Below are positions 31,699 to 37,441 of a stretch of 37,441 nucleotides of DNA, in pieces (the stretch's first letter is position 1; each line of letters opens with the position of its first letter). The notes under the pieces are model-generated. The model saw only the letters and a program-made list of their open reading frames with translations, had not been told where the DNA came from and did not search any database. The DNA is from an uncultured Lachnospiraceae bacterium (lineage in GTDB: Bacteria; Bacillota; Clostridia; Lachnospirales; Lachnospiraceae), in the NCBI GenBank assembly GCA_947627245.1, contig CANQVH010000034.1, forward strand, positions 1-37,441, read 5' to 3'. The position numbers and the translations under genes are program-made.

Positions 31699-32874
31699 AT
31701 GGCAGAAAGAGTTACCATACAGGACATCGCGGACGCGCTCGGACTTTCAAGGAACACCGTATCCAAGGCAATCAATAACACCGGCATCCTCGCAGACGCC
31801 ACCAGAGAAAGGATTCTTCAAAAAGCAGTTGAAATGGGTTACAAGCAGTTTTCTTACGTAACCTTCGTCAAGCATGAGGTGCCTTCCGGCACGCCTTTGC
31901 AGGCCAGTCTGTCGCTGCCGCAGACTTCCGATGAAGCTTCCTCTGCTTCTGCAACGGGAAATCCGGCGCTGGCTCCATCGATACAGATCGAAGACTTTGA
32001 TTCGCGGATCAGCAAATCACCCAAAGTCATCGCCATACTCTCGGTCGGTCCTCTTGGAAGCTCGCATTTCGCTTCCACAATGCTCGACAAGCTCCAGAGA
32101 GAGCTGTCCCTTCTGGGATACGAGATCGCCATGTTCCGCATCAGCCCGAACCATCTGAGGAACAGGACGCTTCCCGCTCCGATCACCCCGGAGGCCATCG
32201 GCGGTATCATCTGTGTCGAAATGTTTGACCGCGACTACAGCAATATGATCTGCGACTGTGGAATCCCCGTCCTCTTTGTGGACGCTCCGGTCTCCCCCTG
32301 CGACAGCACACTCGGAGCCGACCGGCTCCTCATGGACAACCGTTCCAATATATATCTGTTTGTGCAGGAGATGGCGCGCCGCGGCAAACGGAAGATCGGT
32401 TTTATCGGCGATCCTTATCACTGTCTCTCCTTCTTCGAGCGCTACATGGGCTATCTCGAAGCCCTGCGCATGACCGGGCTTCCCGCCTCGGAGGATTTCT
32501 GTATCTTGAAAAATCCTTTTTCCGGCAAGCCGACCTCTGAGGAATATCAGAATTTTTTGATTAAACATATTCAGAATATGAAAAAACTGCCTGATGTGTT
32601 TATCTGCGCAAATGATTTTATCGCGATCGATGTCATGAGCGCGCTGCGGCGGCAGGGATTCTTCGCCCCGGATGATGTATGTCTGTGCGGTTTCGACGAT
32701 TCCTCTGAGTCAAGGCTCGTTACCCCGCAGCTTACGACGATCCACATTCACAGCCAGATCATGGGGTTTACGGCTGTGCAGCTTCTCATGTCCCGCATCG
32801 CAGAACCGTCGCTGAACTACCGAACCGTTTACACGGAAACCTCTCTGATCTACAGAGCGTCCACGGGAGATTAA
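31699..32874 (+). CDS. LacI-family transcriptional regulator with an atypical linker
   Basis: A 391-residue DNA-binding regulator. The HTH is at about 4-48 (VTIQDIADALGLSRNTVSKAINN, RERILQKAVEMGY). The effector-binding domain starts at about 109 (KVIAILSVG) and runs to the end, with VLFVDAPVS, RRGKRKIGFIGD and DVFICANDFIAIDVMSALR, then the VCLCGFDDSSES and LTTIHI segments typical of LacI/PurR. The usual hinge helix after GY (PNxxARxL) is missing. Instead about 58 residues rich in Ser, Ala and Pro join the two domains, some 40 more than normal. AAGGAG lies 7 nt before the ATG. The gene is divergent from the importer operon and heads its own operon, so it probably controls both. Sugar effector is inferred to be a fructan product. 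Confidence 0.92.
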   Translation: MAERVTIQDIADALGLSRNTVSKAINNTGILADATRERILQKAVEMGYKQFSYVTFVKHEVPSGTPLQASLSLPQTSDEASSASATGNPALAPSIQIEDFDSRISKSPKVIAILSVGPLGSSHFASTMLDKLQRELSLLGYEIAMFRISPNHLRNRTLPAPITPEAIGGIICVEMFDRDYSNMICDCGIPVLFVDAPVSPCDSTLGADRLLMDNRSNIYLFVQEMARRGKRKIGFIGDPYHCLSFFERYMGYLEALRMTGLPASEDFCILKNPFSGKPTSEEYQNFLIKHIQNMKKLPDVFICANDFIAIDVMSALRRQGFFAPDDVCLCGFDDSSESRLVTPQLTTIHIHSQIMGFTAVQLLMSRIAEPSLNYRTVYTETSLIYRASTGD

Positions 32875-32894
32875 GGAAAAAGGAGAGATCGAAT

Positions 32895-33581
32895 ATGAAT
32901 AAATTTCTGACGCCGGACAATCCGGTCATGATTTTCATTACTAAAATCGTTTACTGTGTCTGGCTGAACATTCTATGGTTTCTCTGCTGCATTCCGATCG
33001 TCACGGCAGGTGCCTCCACAACGGCCCTTTTCTATGTCACGCTTAAAATGGTAAAAAATGAGGAGGGCAATATCACCTCCCAATTTTTCCGGGCGTTCCG
33101 GGATAATCTCAAATTTTCCACAAAGATCTGGCTGATCATGCTGGTCGTCGGGACCGTGATGTGCGTCGACGGATACGCGCTGTACCACCTGCGTTTCAGC
33201 AACGCCTTCTGGACGGTGATCACCGCAGTCTTTCTCGTGGCGGTCGTCGCTTATCTGATCGTCGCCATGTATATTTTCCCATTAATGGCGCGGTTTGAGA
33301 ATACGATCCGCATGATGTTTTTCAACTCAATCATGATCGGCATGCGTTTCCTAATCTGTACCGCGCTGATGGCCGTCATCTACTTTGTCATGGCTTTCAT
33401 CGTCATCAACATTTTCACTCCGGCTATCGTTTTCGGAGAAGGACTTTGCGCGTACCTGTGCTCCTGCCTGCTGTATCGGATCCTCGAAATGTGCGCTCCG
33501 AAAGACGCGGAAGCCAAAGATGCCAAAGCCGGAGACGCAGAGCCGGACGAGACGGATTCTGACGCGGATATTGCCCCGTAG
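32895..33581 (+). CDS. DUF624 (YesL) family membrane protein
   Basis: A 228-residue polytopic membrane protein with about five helices. The family start NPVMIFITKIVYCVWLNILW, the CCIPIVTAGASTTALFYVTLK motif and KNEEGNITSQFFRAFRDN are clear DUF624/YesL hallmarks. The last 30 residues form an acidic cytoplasmic tail with a short repeat (DAEAKDAKAGDAE). YesL-like genes lie beside oligosaccharide ABC systems in many Firmicutes, but their molecular role is not known. It begins 20 bp after the regulator gene with an AAGGAG SD, so they form one operon. Confidence 0.9.
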   Translation: MNKFLTPDNPVMIFITKIVYCVWLNILWFLCCIPIVTAGASTTALFYVTLKMVKNEEGNITSQFFRAFRDNLKFSTKIWLIMLVVGTVMCVDGYALYHLRFSNAFWTVITAVFLVAVVAYLIVAMYIFPLMARFENTIRMMFFNSIMIGMRFLICTALMAVIYFVMAFIVINIFTPAIVFGEGLCAYLCSCLLYRILEMCAPKDAEAKDAKAGDAEPDETDSDADIAP

Positions 33582-33694
33582 CGAGTCGGTGTTTTGGCAG
33601 ACAGACTACGATCCCGAGTAAACAGATTCTGTCACGGACGATATAACCGGCTCGGTCAAAACAGCCTCGGAAGATAAGATAGCCGACAAGATGA

Positions 33695-33723
33695 TTGACA
33701 GAAAAACAACAACCTGCAACAAT
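33695..33723 (+). promoter_or_regulatory. Possible internal promoter before the unknown membrane protein gene
   Basis: TTGACA (33695-33700), 17 bp, AACAAT (33718-33723). The -35 is perfect and the -10 matches 4 of 6. It lies in the 179-bp gap after the YesL gene and could give separate expression. Confidence 0.3.
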
Positions 33724-33760
33724 TCGGAAGGCATTACACCTATTGAGGGAGGAACTCCAC

Positions 33761-34510
33761 ATGTCGGAGCACAGGAGCCTTGAGTCTTACACAGAAAAAG
33801 AGAAATGGGACTCTCTGAATACTTCGGGAAGGATCCGTTATATCTGGGATTACTACAAGCTTCCCATCGTGATCGCGTGTATCCTGCTGTATATGGCCGG
33901 GTATTCCGCTTACCGGCACTTTACGCACAAGGATATCTTTCTCTACACCGCCCTCGTCAACGTCGCCGCCGGAGAGGATCTGACGTCCCGGCTTGTCGGC
34001 GGATTTCTGGACGCAGAGCAGATCGACACGGCCAAAAACGATTTCCGGCTTTATTCCGACTGGTATCTCACCGACGATCCCTCCAGTGAATATCACGAAT
34101 ATACCTATGCGACACGAATGAAAGTACTGGCCGCGATCGACGGCAAGCAGCTCGACGTCGTTCTGATGAATCAGGAGGCTTTCGACGCCTTTGCCCAAAA
34201 CGGCTACCTATGCAATCTCGAACAACTGTTGAAGCAGGAGGATGCCGATCTGTATAACGCTCTGCAATCGTACCTTATCACCAACACGGAAGTGCTGGAG
34301 GATAACGCGCAGGACGTCGTGCTGGACCCCTCTCTCGAATATGTCTCTGAGACCACGGAGTATCCGATGGCAGTCGATCTGAACGAATGCTCCCCCGCAA
34401 TACGCGAGGCAGGCTTCGGGTCGTCCGTGTATCTCGGCATCATCGGCAACACGCCCCGCACGGACACCGCGCTGGAGTATCTGCGGTATCTCACGCAGGC
34501 AATCGAGTAG
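33761..34510 (+). CDS. Single-pass membrane protein with an SBP-like extracellular domain, unknown function
   Basis: I do not recognise a named family. The 249-residue protein has a cytoplasmic N-terminus of about 32 residues (EKEKWDSLNTSGRIRYIWDYYKLP), one transmembrane helix (about 33-51) and an extracellular domain of about 195 residues. Segments such as QLDVVLMNQEAFDAFAQNGY with CNLEQLLKQ, and the terminal TALEYLRYL, resemble fragments of sugar-binding proteins (the domain that names a bound target, then a short helical end). It could be a shortened, tethered binding domain. The ATG at 33761 has GGGAGGA 7 nt upstream. It is last in the regulator operon after YesL, so it may work with YesL or the importer; that is inference from position. 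Confidence 0.8.
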   Translation: MSEHRSLESYTEKEKWDSLNTSGRIRYIWDYYKLPIVIACILLYMAGYSAYRHFTHKDIFLYTALVNVAAGEDLTSRLVGGFLDAEQIDTAKNDFRLYSDWYLTDDPSSEYHEYTYATRMKVLAAIDGKQLDVVLMNQEAFDAFAQNGYLCNLEQLLKQEDADLYNALQSYLITNTEVLEDNAQDVVLDPSLEYVSETTEYPMAVDLNECSPAIREAGFGSSVYLGIIGNTPRTDTALEYLRYLTQAIE

Positions 34511-34629
34511 GGGCGGATTTACTCTAAAATATTTATCATCAAGGGGAACAAGATACTCATCGTGAGAAATTAGCATATATTTAGAAAATTTAAATATAAT
34601 CAATGATCATAGTTTGATTTCTATAAAGG

Positions 34630-34646
34630 TGTGGGATTATCCCACA
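34630..34646. repeat. 17-bp perfect palindrome in the spacer after the regulator operon
   Basis: TGTGGGAT and ATCCCACA flank a single T. It lies in the 167-bp AT-rich gap between the membrane protein gene and the DUF1016 gene, whose 3' ends face each other. No T-run follows on either strand, so a simple terminator is unlikely. The rest of the gap shows no gene. Confidence 0.5.
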
Positions 34647-34677
34647 AGCACAAATGACCGTTCTCCACAGTTTATAA

Positions 34678-35688
34678 TCAGTTCTGTTCTTCTCCCATCC
34701 CCCAATTTTCTCCGGCTTCCGGCAGGTTTGCCAATTCCTGTAGTTTTTTCCTCAATACATCCTTATCCGGCAATTGTAGCTGATACTGCGCCACCATCAT
34801 AGGCGAAAGCGTCCGGCTCATGGCATATTCAACCACCTCATCATTTTTAGTCGCACACAGCAGCAGTCCCACGCTCGGATTCTCATCTGCCTTTTTTACC
34901 TGCCTATCCAGCCCCTCAAGGTAAAAATCCATCTTGGATACATATTCTGGCTTGAATTTTCCGACCTTCAGTTCCATTGCCACAAGGCAATGCAGACTAC
35001 GATGGAAAAACAGCAGGTCAATCCGATAATCCTCTCCGCCCACCTGTATCGTATATTCTTCTCCGACAAATGTGAAATCTTTCCCCAATTCAAGAATGAA
35101 ATTTCGCATTCCTCTGACTAATGCCTTACGGAAATCATTTTCATGAAAAACATCTGGCAAGTCAAGAAATTCTACCACATATTGATCAAGAAACGGATTC
35201 TGCTCTGATTGAAGTGGTTCCGGCAGCAGTTTGCTCCTAGAAAGCATATACCGCTCATAGTAACCACTTTCCATCTGCCGTTCAAGCTGACGGGAACTGT
35301 ATCGCTCCTTGATAGCAAGACGCATATAAAACTCCCGTTCCTCATTACTTTTGCAGCCGGACATGATAAGTAAATGATTTGTCCAGCTTAATTGTGTCAG
35401 CAGTGCTGACACTTTTTCATTATCGACATATGTCTCGTAAAACTGCTTCATACGATAAAGGCCACGACGATTAAATCCCTTGATGCCGGTGAATTGATGC
35501 TGGATGTAATCGGAAAGCGAATCAATGTAACCGTCTCCGTAGTTTGCTTCTTTTGATTTTTCAGATAAAAATTTCCCTACGCGCTGATACATGAGTATCA
35601 ATTCCTCATTTACCTTCCGATAAGCGTTATTACGAGCCTCCTCTATTATCCGCGCTATCTCGACAAACGTATTATCAAGTTTGTTCAT
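34678..35688 (-). CDS. DUF1016/YhcG-type PD-(D/E)XK nuclease-domain protein
   Basis: A 336-residue protein of the YhcG/DUF1016 family, with an N-terminal helical DNA-binding-like part (about 8-165: ARNNAYRKVNEELILMYQRVG, LLTQLSWTNHLLIM) and a C-terminal PD-(D/E)XK nuclease domain (about 180-315). The nuclease residues are visible as Asp in YRIDLLFFHR and Glu-x-Lys in LVAMELKVGKF. The cellular role is unproven; it often appears as an isolated, mobile-looking gene and is suspected of DNA or defence functions. The sequence is clearly richer in A/T than its neighbours, consistent with horizontal gain. It has its own promoter and sits alone between the regulator operon and the terminal GH32 gene. 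AGAGG lies about 10 nt before the ATG. It is not a restriction-modification set, as no methylase is present. Confidence 0.9.
   Translation of the reverse strand: MNKLDNTFVEIARIIEEARNNAYRKVNEELILMYQRVGKFLSEKSKEANYGDGYIDSLSDYIQHQFTGIKGFNRRGLYRMKQFYETYVDNEKVSALLTQLSWTNHLLIMSGCKSNEEREFYMRLAIKERYSSRQLERQMESGYYERYMLSRSKLLPEPLQSEQNPFLDQYVVEFLDLPDVFHENDFRKALVRGMRNFILELGKDFTFVGEEYTIQVGGEDYRIDLLFFHRSLHCLVAMELKVGKFKPEYVSKMDFYLEGLDRQVKKADENPSVGLLLCATKNDEVVEYAMSRTLSPMMVAQYQLQLPDKDVLRKKLQELANLPEAGENWGMGEEQN
35394..35412. repeat. 19-bp perfect palindrome inside the DUF1016 gene, half-site in its leader
   Basis: GTGTCAGCA and TGCTGACAC around one G, within the codons for VSALLTQ. The half-site TGCTGACAC recurs in the leader at 35724-35732, about 36 nt before the start codon, where it can also pair into a short hairpin with GCTGGC. 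Confidence 0.45.
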
Positions 35689-35816
35689 TAGGACAACCTC
35701 TTTTCTAAAAGTTATGCCAGCGGTGCTGACACTTCTATTTTTTGCTTACTCCGTTTCAATATCCAATAAGAGCAGTTGCACACCCTTTATGCTTTCGCTT
35801 AAACTGTGATAAATAA

Positions 35817-35845
35817 ATCATAACAAGTGGCGTGAAACTTGTCAA
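35817..35845 (-). promoter_or_regulatory. Strong promoter of the DUF1016 gene
   Basis: Minus strand TTGACA (35840-35845), 17 bp, TATGAT (35817-35822). The leader would be about 120 nt, long for such a gene. The gap 35689-35977 contains this promoter, the leader and the GH32 terminator, and no further gene. Confidence 0.75.
35823..35842. promoter_or_regulatory. Inverted repeat inside the DUF1016 promoter spacer
   Basis: Arms ACAAGT (35823-35828) and ACTTGT (35837-35842) with 8 bp between, lying between the -35 and -10 and overlapping the -35. Position fits a repressor operator. Confidence 0.5.
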
Positions 35846-35905
35846 CATGGCAAAAACGCTCTCTTACGAATGTTATCCCGTCCATTTTCACAAGCTAAAA
35901 AAATG

Positions 35906-35939
35906 CAAAAAACGGCATAGCCGCTTTAACGACTATGCC
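35906..35939 (-). terminator. Intrinsic terminator after the terminal GH32 gene
   Basis: On the minus strand a 10-bp stem (GGCATAGTCG with CGGCTATGCC, one G-T pair) with a 6-base loop is followed by GTTTTTTG and a second T-run. It starts about 40 bp after the GH32 stop and separates it from the DUF1016 promoter. Confidence 0.85.
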
Positions 35940-35977
35940 AAATTATCCAGAGGTTACAAAATCCCTAAACTATACCG

Positions 35978-37441
35978 TCATCCGGCCGCCAGCTCATACT
36001 TCACGACATTCATCCGCACACGCCCGTCCGCGAAGAAGGAAATCCCGTCCGCGGCCTGTTCTGTGTAAATCGTCGCCGTCATGACCTGTCTGCCGTCATT
36101 CACAAACACCTCCGCGCTGAACCGGTCAAGAATGATCCGGAGCCTGATCTTCCCTTTCTCCGAAGACACCTTGCTCCTGCGCTGATGAATGATCGCGCGG
36201 CGGGAGCCGGAGAACTTGCGGTCGATCTTTAGCACCTCCTCATACGGACGGTAGCTGATCGACGTCTGGTAATCCGCGTTCTGGGCGAAACGTACCGCAA
36301 ATCTCTGATAAACCTTCTCCTCATCCTCCGAGGATACCTCAAGCTCCATATCGATTCTGCGTCCCTTGATCCCATCCAGATTGATCGTTCCGTCGAAGCA
36401 CACATCCTCATATCGGACTTCCCCGCGCCGAAGCTGCTCCAGCTCTCGGATCGGCTGCTGATACAGACGCCCGTCACGAATGGAAAGCTCCCGCGGAATG
36501 CTCATCTGGCCGAACCACAACTGCTCGTCTAGCTGTCTGTGCATATTACAGGTATCCCAATTCTGCATCCACCCGATCATCACTCTTCTGCCGTCCGGTG
36601 TGAGCATGGTCTGAGGCGCGTAAAAATCAATCCCGTAATCGACCGCCTGATCATGCTCCTCCGTAAAGGTATCCGTTTCTTCATCGTAGGTACCGATCAG
36701 ACAGAGCGTCCCATTCCCATTGTGATATTCAAATCCCTGCGGGAACATGTCCTGCGGGCTGGTGAGAAGCACCTGCTTCCCGTCAAGCGGAAAGAAGTCC
36801 GGACACTCCCACATTTTTCCGAAACGATTCCGGTTCGCGACAAGCACCTTCCTGAACTTCCAGTCGAAGCCGTCCCCACTTGTAAAAAGCAAAATCTGTC
36901 CGTCCCCATCTGTCGAGCAGTTACCCACCACGCAACAGTATGTACCGTCCTGCTTTCTCCAGATCTTCGGGTCGCGAAAATCATAGATACTGCTTCCCTC
37001 CGGCAAATCCTTCGCGTCCAGAACCGGATTCTTCTCATATTTCTCGTAATCCATGCCGTCCCCGACTGCAATGCACTGCCTCTGGATATCCCGCTTTCCG
37101 CCCTCCGGCAGCGTCGTCGTAAGAACACCTGTGTACATCAACAAGTGCCGACCGTCCGGAAGTTCCGTCGCACTTCCGCTGAAGCAGCCGTCCCGATCGT
37201 ACGGAGTGTCCGGAGCAAGCGCCGCCGGCATATACTCCCAATGCAGAAGGTCTTCGCTCACCGCGTGGCCCCAATGCATCGGCCCCCAATAAGTCGCATA
37301 GGGATAATACTGATAAAACAAATGATATTTTCCATTATAAAAAGAAAATCCATTCGGATCATTCATCCAGCCGACGCGCGTGGAGAGATGAAAATCCGGT
37401 CTTTCATCGGCCTGAATCATCTTTTCAGTCGCTTCTTCGTA
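35978..37441 (-). CDS. GH32 beta-fructofuranosidase / sucrose-6-phosphate hydrolase, 5' partial
   Basis: A cytoplasmic GH32 enzyme that cleaves terminal fructose from sucrose, sucrose-6-phosphate or fructo-oligosaccharides. All GH32 motifs are intact: GWMNDPNGF with the nucleophile Asp, DFRDPKIW with the transition-state Asp, and MWECPDFF with the acid/base Glu. A C-terminal beta-sandwich follows, with KIRLRIILDRFSAEVFVNDGRQ. There is no signal peptide in the visible part. An ATG exists at 37418-37420, but the frame stays open to the window edge (reading YEEATEKM) and carries similarity-type sequence before WMNDPNG, as in longer homologues. The true start is therefore probably outside the window. 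With an ABC importer and no PTS gene nearby, unphosphorylated oligosaccharides are the likelier substrate. Confidence 0.93.
   Translation of the reverse strand, partial: YEEATEKMIQADERPDFHLSTRVGWMNDPNGFSFYNGKYHLFYQYYPYATYWGPMHWGHAVSEDLLHWEYMPAALAPDTPYDRDGCFSGSATELPDGRHLLMYTGVLTTTLPEGGKRDIQRQCIAVGDGMDYEKYEKNPVLDAKDLPEGSSIYDFRDPKIWRKQDGTYCCVVGNCSTDGDGQILLFTSGDGFDWKFRKVLVANRNRFGKMWECPDFFPLDGKQVLLTSPQDMFPQGFEYHNGNGTLCLIGTYDEETDTFTEEHDQAVDYGIDFYAPQTMLTPDGRRVMIGWMQNWDTCNMHRQLDEQLWFGQMSIPRELSIRDGRLYQQPIRELEQLRRGEVRYEDVCFDGTINLDGIKGRRIDMELEVSSEDEEKVYQRFAVRFAQNADYQTSISYRPYEEVLKIDRKFSGSRRAIIHQRRSKVSSEKGKIRLRIILDRFSAEVFVNDGRQVMTATIYTEQAADGISFFADGRVRMNVVKYELAAG

Noticed and set aside
34678-35688. Restriction-modification or toxin-antitoxin system around the DUF1016 gene
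   Set aside because: No methylase, specificity subunit or small partner gene lies beside it; only the single nuclease-domain protein is supported.

Overview
The window looks like a chromosomal segment of a mid-GC, Gram-positive Clostridia member, most likely Lachnospiraceae or a close relative. This is inferred from the gene families (LplA/LplB/YtcP-type sugar ABC system, DUF624/YesL, class B sortases, DegV, DUF951), strong AGGAGG-type ribosome binding sites and the dnaG-rpoD-trmK order. No rRNA, tRNA, CRISPR array, phage or transposase gene was seen.

Layout. (1) 1-3.6 kb, minus strand: DUF951 protein, Sir2 deacylase, class B sortase, asnS. (2) 3.8-6.6 kb, plus strand: an ECF sigma factor followed by a membrane-anchored beta-propeller protein, probably a signalling pair. 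(3) 6.6-17.9 kb, minus strand: a long co-oriented run comEA, response regulator, histidine kinase, GerMN lipoprotein, comEC, dgt-like, dnaG, rpoD, trmK. It joins DNA-uptake proteins, a two-component system and the macromolecular-synthesis genes. A comEA promoter (TTGCAT-17-TAAAAT) and a dgt promoter (TTGACG-17-TAAAAT) split it into at least two units. (4) 17.9-25 kb, minus strand: glgX, a YdcZ-type DMT transporter, a second class B sortase with a 12-residue tandem-repeat linker, a HerA-like ATPase and a DegV protein. (5) 25-37.4 kb: a carbohydrate locus that reads as fructan or fructo-oligosaccharide use. It has a secreted GH32-like enzyme, an orphan family 3 solute-binding protein, a CUT1-type importer (binding protein plus two permeases, no ATPase), a divergent LacI-type regulator with YesL and an unknown membrane protein, and a cytoplasmic GH32 enzyme that runs off the right edge. 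An AT-richer DUF1016/YhcG-type PD-(D/E)XK nuclease gene with its own promoter sits between the regulator operon and the terminal GH32.

How region 5 could work (inference): the secreted GH32 enzyme trims beta-fructans outside the cell. The binding protein and permeases import the products, powered by a shared MsmX-like ATPase encoded elsewhere, and the terminal GH32 hydrolyses them inside. The LacI-type protein probably controls both arms through the 385-bp divergent spacer. That spacer holds two near-consensus sigma-A promoters and four same-orientation copies of an unusual, non-palindromic repeat. The regulator lacks the normal LacI hinge-helix sequence and has a long linker instead, so this regulator/operator pair is the most promising possibly undescribed element here.

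Start codons were revised where SD position, promoter position or family alignment argued for it: TTG for comEC and glgX, GTG for the GerMN lipoprotein, and internal ATGs for the Sir2, beta-propeller, trmK, comEA, DMT, HerA-like, DegV and secreted GH32 genes.
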